Origin: Candidatus Nanopelagicales bacterium
GTDB taxonomy: Bacteria > Actinomycetota > Actinomycetes > S36-B12 > GCA-2699445
Assembly: GCA_037045355.1 (NCBI GenBank)
Contig: JBAOHO010000012.1
Coordinates: 124,001 to 188,000, forward strand
Length of the DNA stretch: 64,000 nt
Direction: 5' to 3'
Part shown: positions 43,724 to 53,251 of the stretch, piece after piece
How the letters are laid out: every line of letters starts with the position of its first letter
How positions within the stretch are numbered: position 1 is the first letter of the stretch
Notes under the pieces: model-generated
The model's input: only the letters and a program-made list of their open reading frames with translations
Database searches by the model: none
Told to the model about the DNA's origin: nothing
Program-made: the position numbers and the translations under genes

Positions 43724-45910
43724 ATGGCCGACGAGAGCAAATGTCCGGTGACCAGCGCCAGCGCGGTCAGCGGGGGCACCTCCAACCGTGACTGGTGGCC
43801 CAACCAGCTGGATCTGAGGCTGCTCCACACCAACCCGCCGGCCAGCGACCCGATGGGCTCCGACTTCGACTACGCCGAGGCATTCGAGAGTCTCGACCTC
43901 GACGCTGTGAAGGCCGATCTCACCGAACTCATGACCTCGTCGCAAGACTGGTGGCCCGCTGACTACGGTCACTACGGCCCCCTGTTCATCCGCATGGCTT
44001 GGCACAGCGCCGGCACCTACCGCATCAGCGACGGTCGCGGCGGCGGCGGCAACGGGCTGCAGCGTTTCGCTCCGCTCAACAGCTGGCCGGACAACGGCAA
44101 CCTCGACAAGGCCCGTCGGCTCCTGTGGCCGATCAAGCAGAAGTACGGCAACAAGATCTCGTGGGCCGATCTGATGATCCTGGCCGGTAACGTCGCGCTG
44201 GAGTCGATGGGATTCGAGACCTTCGGCTTCGGCGGCGGCCGCGTCGACGTCTACGAGCCCGACGACACGTACTGGGGTGCCGAGGCCGAATGGCTCGCGG
44301 CACAGCGATACAGCGGTGAGCGCGACCTTGAGAATCCACTGGCTGCCGTGCAGATGGGTCTCATCTATGTGAACCCGGAAGGTCCCGACGGCAACCCCAG
44401 TGCGCTGGCCGCAGCCCGGGACATCCGCGAGACTTTCGCGCGCATGGCGATGAACGACGAAGAGACCGTCGCCCTGATCGCCGGTGGCCACACGTTCGGC
44501 AAGACGCATGGCGCGGCAGATGCCGAGGAGTACGTCGGCCCAGAACCCGAGGCCGCCCCGCTGCAGCAGATGGGCCTGGGCTGGAAGAACAGCTACGGCA
44601 CTGGCAGTGGAGACGACACCATCACCAGTGGCCTCGAAGGCGCCTGGACGCCCACGCCCATCACGTGGGACAACAGCTACTTCGAGACCCTCTTCGGCTA
44701 CGACTGGGATCTCGAGAAGAGCCCGGCGGGCGCGTGGCAGTGGATACCCACGGACCCGGCCGCGCAGGACGCCGTGCCGGATCCGCAGGATCCCGGCAAG
44801 AAGCACCCGCCCGTGATGCTGACGACCGACCTCGCGTTGCGGATGGACCCGATCTACGAACCGATCTCGCGTCGGTTCCTGGAGAATCCCGCGGAGTTCG
44901 CGGACGCATTCGCCCGGGCGTGGTTCAAGCTGACCCACCGCGACATGGGTCCGGTGTCGCGCTACCTCGGTCCCGAGGTTCCGTCCGAGGAACTGATCTG
45001 GCAGGACCCCGTGCCTGCCGTCGACCACGAACTGGTCGACGCGCAGGACATCACTGCGTTGAAGGACAAGATCCACTCGTCCGGGCTGTCCGTGTCCCAA
45101 CTGGTGGCGACAGCCTGGGCCTCGGCGGCGACCTTCCGCGGCACCGACAAGCGGGGGGGCGCGAATGGCGCCCGGGTCCGGCTGGAACCGCAGAACGGCT
45201 GGGAGGTCAACGACCCGGCCGAGCTGGCGACCGTGCTGCGGACGCTCGAAGGGATCCAGACCGAGTTCAACGACGCCCAGACTGGCGGTAAGAAGGTCTC
45301 ACTGGCGGACCTGATCGTGTTGGGCGGCTGCACAGCCGTTGAGCTTGCTGCCAAGAACGCGGGATTCGAGATCCAGGTGCCTTTCGCGCCCGGTCGAACC
45401 GATGCGTCGCAGGCTCAGACAGACGTCGAGTCCTTTGTCGTGCTCGAGCCGACTTACGACGGCTTTCGCAACTACCTGGGTAAGGGCCACACGGCCACGG
45501 CTGAGGCGTTGCTCGTCGAGAAGGCCAAGTTGCTCACGCTGACCGCCCCCGAGATGACGGTGCTGGTCGGTGGCATGCGCGCCCTGAACGCGAACACCGG
45601 CCGCTCGTCGCTGGGTGTCTTCACGGATCGACCCGAGGCCCTGACCAACGACTTCTTCGTGAATGTCCTGGACATGGGAACCACCTGGGAACCGACCTCC
45701 GACGAGGAACTCACCTTCGAGGGGCGCGACCGTGCGACCGGTGAACTCAAGTGGACCGGCAGCCGGGTCGACCTCGTGTTCGGTTCCAACTCGGAACTGC
45801 GCGCGCTGTCCGAGGTGTACGGCAGCGACGACGCCAAGGAGAAGTTCGTGAACGACTTCGTCGCGGCCTGGAACAAGGTCATGAACCTGGATCGGTTCGA
45901 CCTGGCCTGA
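43724..45910 (+). CDS. katG: Catalase-peroxidase KatG
   Basis: 728 residues from ATG 43724; AAGGAG lies 8 nt upstream, which rules out the ATG at 43718. Haem distal site 'FIRMAWHSAGTYRISDGRGG' (Arg, Trp, His), the adduct Tyr in 'GLIYVNPEGPDG', and the proximal His in 'ALIAGGHTFGKTHGA'. The loop 'DDTITSGLEGAW' keeps the Ser equivalent to Ser315 of M. tuberculosis KatG, the residue altered in many isoniazid-resistant strains. The C-terminal half is the usual degenerate second peroxidase domain. It removes hydrogen peroxide in the cytoplasm. Second gene of furA-katG, followed by a strong hairpin. Confidence 0.97.
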   Translation: MADESKCPVTSASAVSGGTSNRDWWPNQLDLRLLHTNPPASDPMGSDFDYAEAFESLDLDAVKADLTELMTSSQDWWPADYGHYGPLFIRMAWHSAGTYRISDGRGGGGNGLQRFAPLNSWPDNGNLDKARRLLWPIKQKYGNKISWADLMILAGNVALESMGFETFGFGGGRVDVYEPDDTYWGAEAEWLAAQRYSGERDLENPLAAVQMGLIYVNPEGPDGNPSALAAARDIRETFARMAMNDEETVALIAGGHTFGKTHGAADAEEYVGPEPEAAPLQQMGLGWKNSYGTGSGDDTITSGLEGAWTPTPITWDNSYFETLFGYDWDLEKSPAGAWQWIPTDPAAQDAVPDPQDPGKKHPPVMLTTDLALRMDPIYEPISRRFLENPAEFADAFARAWFKLTHRDMGPVSRYLGPEVPSEELIWQDPVPAVDHELVDAQDITALKDKIHSSGLSVSQLVATAWASAATFRGTDKRGGANGARVRLEPQNGWEVNDPAELATVLRTLEGIQTEFNDAQTGGKKVSLADLIVLGGCTAVELAAKNAGFEIQVPFAPGRTDASQAQTDVESFVVLEPTYDGFRNYLGKGHTATAEALLVEKAKLLTLTAPEMTVLVGGMRALNANTGRSSLGVFTDRPEALTNDFFVNVLDMGTTWEPTSDEELTFEGRDRATGELKWTGSRVDLVFGSNSELRALSEVYGSDDAKEKFVNDFVAAWNKVMNLDRFDLA

Positions 45911-45918
45911 TTCCGAAA

Positions 45919-45957
45919 CGTCGGGCGGGTCGGGCAGTCACCTTGACCCGCCCGACG
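45919..45957 (+). terminator. Terminator after katG
   Basis: Perfect 13-bp stem CGTCGGGCGGGTC/GACCCGCCCGACG with a 13-nt loop, 9 bp after the katG stop and followed by GGTTTCTTCT. Confidence 0.85.
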
Positions 45958-46000
45958 GTTTCTTCTCAGGGTGTTGGGCAGTCACCTTGACCCGCCCGAC
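45932..46000 (+). repeat. 44-bp spaced direct repeat containing the terminator arm
   Basis: The 25-bp block GGGCAGTCACCTTGACCCGC plus CCGAC occurs at 45932-45956 and again at 45976-46000. The second copy repeats the loop and right arm of the katG terminator without its left arm. Confidence 0.85.
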
Positions 46001-46251
46001 GTCTCTTCCGCCTGGGTTCCCGGCGGTCATCCCGACCGCCGACGGCTCCCAAACCCGGTGTCGACGGGGATCCGCACCATGGTCTTCGCCGACCTCGCCG
46101 CCGTATCGCGGTGATCCCGCCATCCGCTGCTCCTATCGCGCCGGATGCGGCGGGATGAGAGGATCCCGTGCGGCACGATCGCCGCCTTCCCTCCCACCTG
46201 TCCCACCACTGGCCGCACTACAGTGCCAATAGGACGACGGCCGGAGGAGTC
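46001..46251 (+). promoter_or_regulatory. Upstream region of the sugar operon
   Basis: No gene seen. A long imperfect hairpin ATCCCGCCATCCG (46114-46126) / CGGATGCGGCGGGAT (46142-46156), with a 2-nt bulge, could be an operator or terminator. A -10-like TACAGT lies at 46219-46224, 27 nt before the MFS start, with GGAGGAG as the ribosome-binding site (46243-46249). Confidence 0.4.
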
Positions 46252-47668
46252 ATGGCGCAAGCGGAGCAGTCAGCGAGCGCGGCCGACCCGGGTGGTTCGG
46301 TGGCAACATCGACGGCGAGTCATCTGAAACCGACAGGTCTTCAGAAGCGAACCTGGTGGGCGCTGGTCCTTGTCGGACTCGTGGGCCAAGTCGCCTGGGT
46401 CGTCGAGAACATGTACCTCAACCTGTTCGTCTACAACACCATCACCGACGACCCCACCGTGATCGCCGCCATGGTGGCCGTCAGTGCCATCTCCGCCACC
46501 GCGGCTGCCTTTGTCGTCGGGGCCTGGAGCGACCGGGTGGGCCGTCGCCGGGTGTTCATCGCCATGGGCTACGTGCTGTGGGGTCTGTCGACCATGACCT
46601 TCGGCATCGCCAGTGTGGAGACACTCGCGGGTTTCGTCCCCGTGGCCACAGCGGCCGCCGCGGCGGCGACGACTGTCATCGTCATCGACGCGATCATGAG
46701 TTTCCTCGGTGCCGGTGCCAACGACGCCTCCTTCAACGCCTGGGTCACCGACGTCACCGACGAAGGCAACCGGGGCCGCGTGGAGACCGTACTCACCGCC
46801 ATGCCGCTCGTCGCCATGTTGCTCGTTTTCGGTGGCCTGGACGGGCTGACCAAGAACGGCGACTGGGGGTTGTTCTTCATCGTCACCGGACTACTGATGA
46901 TCATCGCCGGAGGGCTCGCGTGGCTGCTCGTACGCGACGCACCCGGTGAACCCGTACAGCACGACACCCTGTGGCGCGCGATGGTGCACGGTCTGCGGCC
47001 CAGTGCTGTGCGCGCCGACCCGGACCTGTACGTGGCCTTGGCCGCCTTGGCGATCGTCGGCATCTCCTCGCAGATCTTCCTGCCCTACCTGCTCATCTAC
47101 ATCCAGAACTACCTGCAGATCGACGCCTACGCCCTGGTTCTCGCGGTCGTACTGATCGGCGCCTCTGTGGTCGGGCATCCTCGGCGGCCGGGTGATCGAC
47201 CGCATCGGCAAGGTCAACGCCATGCTGCCGGCCGCGGGCATCTACGTCGCCGGGCTCGTTCTGACTTTCCTCGCGCGCGGCCTCGTGCCACTCATCGGAG
47301 CGGGCCTGGTGCTGATGAGTGGGTTTCTGCTCAGTCAGGCAGCCATCGCCGCGTCGGTCCGCGACTACACGCCACCGGATCGAGTCGGTACCGTGCAGGG
47401 CCTACGCATGGTCTTCTTCGTCGCTCTCCCGATGGTCATCGGGCCTGCGATCGGGGCGGCTGTCATCAAGAACGCCGATGCCACCTACGTCGAGCTCGGA
47501 CAGATCAAGCAAGTACCCACGCCTGGAATCTTCCTCGCGGCTGCATTCGTCGTGCTGCTCGTGGTGATCCCCGTGCTCGCGCTGCGCAAGCGGCAACGAG
47601 AAGGCGTTGAGTACCGTCCCGACCAGCCCCAGACACCCGATGTCGGTGGTGACCCGAGACATCCGTGA
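46252..47668 (+). CDS. MFS transporter (frameshifted near 47174)
   Basis: About 470 residues with 12 hydrophobic helices. The first frame from ATG 46252 runs through 'GLVGQVAWVVENMYLNLFVY', the MFS signature loop 'GAWSDRVGRRRVFIAMGY' and 'YLLIYIQNYLQIDAYALVLA'; the second frame continues 'GRVIDRIGKVNAMLPAAGIY' and 'YTPPDRVGTVQGLRMVFFVA'. One extra G in TCGGGC near 47174 explains the break. It heads an operon with a GH2 and a GH127 enzyme (stop overlaps the GH2 start), so it most likely imports the sugar or oligosaccharide these enzymes cut. Confidence 0.85.
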
Positions 47669-49446
47669 GCAAGCCGCGCGTCCTCGCTGAACTGCTTACC
47701 CCCTGGGGGGAGCAGCTCGACCCCGACCACCCGCTGACTGAGTACCCCCGCCCGCAACTCGTGCGCGACAGCTACCTCACACTCAACGGTCGGTGGGAAT
47801 ACGCGTTCCGCGGCACCGAAGATGAGCCCGTCGCCTACGACGGCGAGATCATCGTGCCGTTCCCCCCGGAGTCGCCACTGTCCGGTGTCGGGCGGATCCT
47901 GCAGCCGGACGAGGTGCTGCAGTACCGCCGCACGTTCACGCTGTCCGAGGGATTCCGCGCCCGGACCGACGATCGGGTGCTGCTGCACCTCGATGCTGTC
48001 GACCAGTGGTGTCGCATCGAAGTGAATGGTGTCCCTTGCGGCGAGCATGTCGGTGGGTCCCTGCCCATCACCTGCGATGTGACCGACTCGGTGCGCGACG
48101 GCATCAACGTCTTGCGTGTCGTGGTGCGTGACCCGACCGACACCGGTCCGCTCTCGCGGGGCAAGCAGGTCCTCGACCCAGGGGGGATCTGGTACACGCC
48201 GCACTCGGGGATCTGGCAGAGCGTCTGGCTCGAAGCTGTCCCGTCGACCTATGTGCATCGACTGGACATCCTCCCCGACCTCGCGGCCGAGGTGCTGGCG
48301 GTCACCGTGCACCTCCGTGGGGGGAGCGCGGAGTGCGCCGTGGTCGTGTCCGCGGACAGCCGCGAAGTCGCACGCGGTCTCGGTGCCGGTGGTCACGAGA
48401 TTCGGTTACCGATCCCGTCGGCCCGTACCTGGTCGCCGGAGGATCCCTTCCTGTACGACCTCGAAATCCGCGCCGGTGACGACACGGTGAGCAGCTACGC
48501 GGGGATGCGTTCCTTCGGTGTCGGCCGGGATCGTCGAGATCAGCCACGACTGCTTCTCAACGGCGAGCCCTACCTCCATGTCGGGGTCCTCGACCAGGGT
48601 TACTGGAGCGATGGACTGGTGACCCCACCGTCGGATGCGGCGATGGCTTACGACATCGCCACGATGAAGGATCTCGGTTTCACCATGCTGCGTAAGCACA
48701 TCAAGGTCGAACCGCTGCGCTGGTACTACCACTGCGATCGACTCGGCATGCTCGTGTGGCAGGACATGGTCAACGGCGGAGGCCGCTACTCCCCGGTGAC
48801 CGTTCAGGTTCCCGCTGTCGTTCCCTGGCGGATGAGTGACTCCCACTACCGCGCATTCGCCCGCACCGATGCAGCCGGTCGGGAGCATTGGCTCGCCGAA
48901 ATGCGCGGAACCATCCAGCACCTGCACAACGTCGTGGGTCTGGCAGTCTGGGTGCCGTTCAACGAAGGCTGGGGTCAGTTCGATGCCGCCGAGATCGCCG
49001 CCGAGGTGGCCGTGATCGACCCGACGCGCCAGGTCGATCACGCCAGCGGATGGCACGATCAAGGCGCCGGTGACTTCACCAGCCTGCACGTGTACTTCAG
49101 GCCGTTCCGCGTGCCACGGCGCCGCAGGGCCACGGCTCACCGAGTACTCGCTCTCACCGAATACGGCGGATACTCGAATCGGCTGGAAGCCCACAGTGCG
49201 ACCCCTCGCGAGTTCGGCTATCGCCGGTTCAATTTCGCTTCTGATCTCGAGGCCGCTTTCGAGCGACTGCACGAACGGCAAGTGGTGCCCGCGATTCCCC
49301 AGGGACTCAGCGCCACCGTGTACACCCAACTCGCAGACGTCGAGGACGAGACCAACGGACTGTTGACCTATGACCGGCGAAAGCTCAAGGTCCCGGCAGA
49401 CACGGTTCGGCGCGTCACTGCCGCGATGAAGGCGGCGCTGCCATGA
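47665..49446 (+). CDS. Glycoside hydrolase family 2 protein
   Basis: 593 residues from GTG 47665 (overlapping the MFS stop). Layout of GH2: N-terminal sugar-binding jelly roll ('SYLTLNGRWEYAF', 'VLQYRRTFTL', 'LHLDAVDQWCRIEVNGVPCG'), immunoglobulin-like middle, and a TIM barrel with 'DLGFTMLRKHIKVEPLRWYYHCDRLG' region and the acid/base Glu in 'AVWVPFNEGWGQFD'. 'ALTEYGGYS' probably carries the nucleophile Glu. No signal peptide, so intracellular. Shorter than LacZ-type enzymes, closer to beta-glucuronidase-like or uncharacterised GH2. Acts with the neighbouring GH127 on an imported glycoside; exact sugar unknown. Confidence 0.88.
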   Translation: MSKPRVLAELLTPWGEQLDPDHPLTEYPRPQLVRDSYLTLNGRWEYAFRGTEDEPVAYDGEIIVPFPPESPLSGVGRILQPDEVLQYRRTFTLSEGFRARTDDRVLLHLDAVDQWCRIEVNGVPCGEHVGGSLPITCDVTDSVRDGINVLRVVVRDPTDTGPLSRGKQVLDPGGIWYTPHSGIWQSVWLEAVPSTYVHRLDILPDLAAEVLAVTVHLRGGSAECAVVVSADSREVARGLGAGGHEIRLPIPSARTWSPEDPFLYDLEIRAGDDTVSSYAGMRSFGVGRDRRDQPRLLLNGEPYLHVGVLDQGYWSDGLVTPPSDAAMAYDIATMKDLGFTMLRKHIKVEPLRWYYHCDRLGMLVWQDMVNGGGRYSPVTVQVPAVVPWRMSDSHYRAFARTDAAGREHWLAEMRGTIQHLHNVVGLAVWVPFNEGWGQFDAAEIAAEVAVIDPTRQVDHASGWHDQGAGDFTSLHVYFRPFRVPRRRRATAHRVLALTEYGGYSNRLEAHSATPREFGYRRFNFASDLEAAFERLHERQVVPAIPQGLSATVYTQLADVEDETNGLLTYDRRKLKVPADTVRRVTAAMKAALP

Positions 49447-51503
49447 GAACGCCCGCGTCTGCGGCGTTCGAACCGTTGCCGCTGGGCAGTGTGCGGCCGT
49501 CAGGATGGCTTCGGGATCAGCTGTTGGCCCAGGCTCGCGGTGGCACCGGGCGCCTGGAGCAACTCTGGCCCGATGTGGGTCCGTCGTCAGGGTGGCTCGG
49601 GGGCCCGGGCGAGTGCTGGGAGCGGGGCCCGTACTACCTCGACGGTCTGGTGGTCTTGGCCGAGGTCCTGGATGATGACGACCTACGCGGCACCGCGCGC
49701 AAGTGGATCGAGTGGTCGCTGGCCAGTCAGCGTGACGACGGTTTCTTCGGGCCGGCGCACAACCTGGACTGGTGGCCGCGCATGGTAATGCTCAACGTGC
49801 TCCTGTCGCATCACTCGGCCACGGGCGACGATCGAGTGCCACCGTTCGTCGAGAAGTACTTGCGCTATGCCTACCTGAACCTGCCGGGCCGGCCACTGGA
49901 GATGTGGGCAGCCGCCCGGGGTGCCGAAATGGTCCCGGCAGTGCTGTGGTGCTTCGAGAGAACACAGCAGCCCTGGCTGCTCGACTTGGCGCAACTGCTC
50001 GTCGCCCAATCGCTCGACTGGGAATCGCTGTACCGGGATTTCCCCTACACCTCCCCTGCGGCGAGGCTGCCCCTGGGGCGGTTGTTGCGGGCGTACCTGC
50101 CGGCCCGAATCGCCATGGAGGATGTCATCCGCCGGTGGCGTCCCGCCAAGCGGACGCGCATCCGTACTGCCTCCCAGATCAAACGGTCCAATGAGTCGGC
50201 CGTCCTGCGCTTCTACCACGGCACCCACGGGGTGAACCACGCGATGGCGTTGCGGGGTATCGCCTACGCGGCGGTGGTGACCGGGGGCGATCCTGACGGC
50301 GCGGCGCGTCTGGCGGATGACACCGTCCTGCAGTCCCATGGCAGCGCAGTGGGCGTCGTGACCGCAGATGAGCACCTCGCAGGCCGATCACCGATCCACG
50401 GCATCGAGACCTGCTCCGTTGTGGAGACGATGCGTTCCTGCGAGGAACTCGTGCGCCTCACCGGCGACGGCCGGTGGGCGGATCAGCTCGAGCAGGTGGC
50501 ATTCAATGCTTTGCCGGCGGCTCTCACCGACGATCTGCTGGGCCATCAGTACTATCAGCAGGTGACGCAGGTGGAAGTCACCCGACGGCGTCGACCGTGG
50601 TTCAACGGTGGTGCGGACGGCACCCTCTTCGGCCTGGAACCCACGTACGGCTGCTGCACCGCGAACCTGCACCAGGGCTGGCCCCGGCTGGCTGCAAGCG
50701 CCGTTCTGCGGTCGCGGGCCGATGACGGACTGGCACTCGCGACTCTGGTTCCCTGTACCGCGGTCGCTGACATTGCGGGGTCGCGGGTCCGACTCGAGGT
50801 GACCACGTTGTACCCCTTCGAGGGCCAGGTCTCCGTCCGGATCACCGTGTCCGACGGACAGTCGGCCGACTTCCCGCTGCGGATCCGAGTCCCCGGCTGG
50901 GTCGAAGGTGTCTCGTTCGACATCGACGGGGCCCCGGTCCCCGCCGACATCGTCGCCGGATTCGCCACGCTGGCCCGGCCATGGCACGACGGAACAACGG
51001 TCACCATGCGGTTACCGATGCCCTTGCGACAGACTCGGGTGCCGCTGGGACCGCAGACGTCCGGTGACCGGGAGCGGGGCGGCGACCAGGCCCGGGGCGG
51101 CGACGACGCCCGGGGCAGGGTGATCCACCGCGGGCCGCTCGTACTTTGTCTGACCCTGCCCGAGGAGTGGACCGCGCGCCGCAGTCGGTACGAGGTGCCG
51201 GATTGGGAGATCCGAACCTCTTCCGAGTGGGCCTTCGGACTCGAGGAGGACGCGCTCGATCGGGCTCAGGTAACCACCCACGACGTGCCGACACCGCCGT
51301 TCGATCACGGCCATCCCCCCGTGGAGGTGCTGGTGCCGGCGCGCCAACTGAACGGGTGGACCGTCGCGCGTGGCTCGGCGGGACCGGTGCCGAAGGCGAC
51401 CACAGCGGGCGCCGCGCCAACCGGAAGGCCGGCGACAGTCCGGCTCGTCCCCTACGGCAGTACTGCACTGCGGGTCACCGTGTTCCCCGATTCAGATCGC
51501 TGA
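49443..51503 (+). CDS. GH127 (DUF1680) beta-L-arabinofuranosidase-like protein
   Basis: 686 residues from ATG 49443, overlapping the GH2 stop by 4 bp. An (alpha/alpha)6 barrel is indicated by 'WERGPYYLDGLVVLAEVLDD' and 'CSVVETMRSCEELVRLTGDG'; the conserved Glu of the latter and the Cys pair in 'PTYGCCTANLHQGWPRL' (about 400) match the zinc/Cys nucleophile site of GH127. A C-terminal beta domain follows. An insert of three 6-residue units (GDRERG, GDQARG, GDDARG; about 541-558) is encoded by an 18-bp tandem repeat and is foreign to the family. It likely releases beta-L-arabinofuranose or a similar sugar. The 3' end overlaps the converging exporter gene by 29 bp. Confidence 0.88.
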   Translation: MRTPASAAFEPLPLGSVRPSGWLRDQLLAQARGGTGRLEQLWPDVGPSSGWLGGPGECWERGPYYLDGLVVLAEVLDDDDLRGTARKWIEWSLASQRDDGFFGPAHNLDWWPRMVMLNVLLSHHSATGDDRVPPFVEKYLRYAYLNLPGRPLEMWAAARGAEMVPAVLWCFERTQQPWLLDLAQLLVAQSLDWESLYRDFPYTSPAARLPLGRLLRAYLPARIAMEDVIRRWRPAKRTRIRTASQIKRSNESAVLRFYHGTHGVNHAMALRGIAYAAVVTGGDPDGAARLADDTVLQSHGSAVGVVTADEHLAGRSPIHGIETCSVVETMRSCEELVRLTGDGRWADQLEQVAFNALPAALTDDLLGHQYYQQVTQVEVTRRRRPWFNGGADGTLFGLEPTYGCCTANLHQGWPRLAASAVLRSRADDGLALATLVPCTAVADIAGSRVRLEVTTLYPFEGQVSVRITVSDGQSADFPLRIRVPGWVEGVSFDIDGAPVPADIVAGFATLARPWHDGTTVTMRLPMPLRQTRVPLGPQTSGDRERGGDQARGGDDARGRVIHRGPLVLCLTLPEEWTARRSRYEVPDWEIRTSSEWAFGLEEDALDRAQVTTHDVPTPPFDHGHPPVEVLVPARQLNGWTVARGSAGPVPKATTAGAAPTGRPATVRLVPYGSTALRVTVFPDSDR
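51063..51116 (+). repeat. 18-bp in-frame tandem repeat inside the GH127 gene
   Basis: Three units of GGYGACCRG...GGGGC start at 51063, 51081 and 51099 and encode GDRERG, GDQARG and GDDARG. Confidence 0.85.
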
Positions 51504-53181
51504 TCGGATTCCCGAGATCCGAGTCGATTCCCTCGCGTGATTCCGCCGGAGGTTGAGCACGATCCAGATCCGGCCCCCGCCCGTCATCGCCTTGTTCCGC
51601 GGCCAGATCGTCGAGCCGACGCGTCGGCAGGCCGCCCGTGACCAGAAACGACAGCGCTGCCACGCCCGCCGCCGCAAGTAGACCGGACTTCAGCGACTGG
51701 AGTTGCGCTTCCTCGTAGGTGGCGACGAGTTGGTCGGCCACGGCCCCGGTGAATCCGGCGGCCGCGACGGCAGTGGCGGCTTGGGTCCCGGGGACGAACT
51801 TGACCCCGTTCGACAGGTCGACCTCGACGGACTGGGTGGTCGCCGGGGGGATATCGGAGTTGCGCCCGAGTTGGTTGATGTAGGTCGAGGCCAGACCCGT
51901 CATGACGATCGACCCGATCAGGGCGACACCGAGCGCTCCCCCGAGTTGCTGGGCGGTGTACTGAAGTCCGCCGGCCTCGCTCCGGGATTCCGGCCCCACC
52001 GAGCTGAGGATCACATTGCCGAGCTGGCTCGCCATCAGCCCCATGCCCGCACCCATCAGGGCCATCGACAACACGAAATCCCGTTCCCGGAATGTCGGCT
52101 CGACCGTGACGAGCAGGAGCAGCGTCGCCAGGACCATCACGAACAAGCTGATGCGGATGATGGATCGGGGGGACAGGACGTACAGCAGAGGGCCGCCGCA
52201 GAACGACACAACGAACATCACCAAAGACATAGGCAGAAGCCTCAGGCCGGTCTCGAACGCATTGAGCCCCAAGAAGATCTGCAGGTACAGCGGCAGGATG
52301 AAGAACACCCCCATGAACACGACGTTCATGCTGAGCAGCGTCGTCAGCCCTGACTTCAGCGGATGGATGCGGAACAGCCTCAGGCGCACCAACGGATCCA
52401 ACCCCAGACGTTCGCGGCGGGCCTCCCACAGCACGAAGACGTACAGAATCGCCAGCCCCACGCACACCACGAACGGTGTCAGGGCGTACCCGAACGGTTG
52501 GATGGGGCTGTTGACGGGCGTGAGCCAGCCCCATGTGGACGACATGAGGAGACCACCTACGATCGCGGTCAATCCCACCGCGGTCAGCAGGGCGCCGACG
52601 ATGTCGAGCTTCGGTCGTGCTGTGGGGCGAGGTGAGTCGACCACGACCCGACTGGCGAGGATCACGCCCAGCGCGACCACCACCTCGGCCCCGAAGACAG
52701 CCCGCCACGAATACTGTGTGGTGATCCAGCCCCCGACGATCGGGCCGAGGGCGATGGCCGCTCCCGCGGTTCCGCCCATCACGCCGTAGGCGGTGACGCG
52801 ATCACCCCCGCGGTAGTTCCCCGCGATCAGCGCAGCCATCGCCGGCAGCACCAATGCCGCTCCGATCCCTTCGAGGACCGACCAGCCCAGGGCCAGGGAC
52901 GCCACGGACCATGACACCGTGGTCAGTGCTGAGCCGGCGGCGAACAGCATCAGTCCGATCACCAGCACTCGGCGCCGTCCGACGATGTCGCCGATCTTGC
53001 CGCCGGCGATCATCAGGGCAGCCATGACCAGCGAGTACAACGTGATGACTGCCTGGATCGACGAGACCGTGGTGTCGAAGTCGGCCACCAGCTGGCTGAT
53101 GGACACGTTCATCACCGACGTGTCCAGCACCATCAGGAACTGCATGACGGACAGCACGATGAGGGGACGCCACCTGGCCAT
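51475..53181 (-). CDS. DHA2-family multidrug MFS exporter (EmrB/QacA type)
   Basis: 568 residues with 14 hydrophobic helices. The family start 'MQFLMVLDTSVMNVSISQLV' (motif D1), motif A 'GGKIGDIVGRRRVLVIGLML', and motif C 'AYGVMGGTAGAAIALGPIVGGW' region all fit DHA2 exporters such as EmrB, QacA or LfrA. The C-terminal 60 residues are charged and cytoplasmic. Probably exports cationic or lipophilic drugs by proton exchange. ATG 53181 has TAGTTT 5 nt upstream (53187-53192 on the minus strand), a likely leaderless promoter of its own, though the UvrA-like gene ends only 70 bp upstream in the same direction. Confidence 0.92.
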   Translation of the reverse strand: MARWRPLIVLSVMQFLMVLDTSVMNVSISQLVADFDTTVSSIQAVITLYSLVMAALMIAGGKIGDIVGRRRVLVIGLMLFAAGSALTTVSWSVASLALGWSVLEGIGAALVLPAMAALIAGNYRGGDRVTAYGVMGGTAGAAIALGPIVGGWITTQYSWRAVFGAEVVVALGVILASRVVVDSPRPTARPKLDIVGALLTAVGLTAIVGGLLMSSTWGWLTPVNSPIQPFGYALTPFVVCVGLAILYVFVLWEARRERLGLDPLVRLRLFRIHPLKSGLTTLLSMNVVFMGVFFILPLYLQIFLGLNAFETGLRLLPMSLVMFVVSFCGGPLLYVLSPRSIIRISLFVMVLATLLLLVTVEPTFRERDFVLSMALMGAGMGLMASQLGNVILSSVGPESRSEAGGLQYTAQQLGGALGVALIGSIVMTGLASTYINQLGRNSDIPPATTQSVEVDLSNGVKFVPGTQAATAVAAAGFTGAVADQLVATYEEAQLQSLKSGLLAAAGVAALSFLVTGGLPTRRLDDLAAEQGDDGRGPDLDRAQPPAESREGIDSDLGNPISDLNRGTR

Positions 53182-53251
53182 GGGTCAAACTACCGCCGTG
53201 GGGACGGGTTCTCGCACGTGGTGGAAACGGGGAAACGCTCCGACTGCGGGG

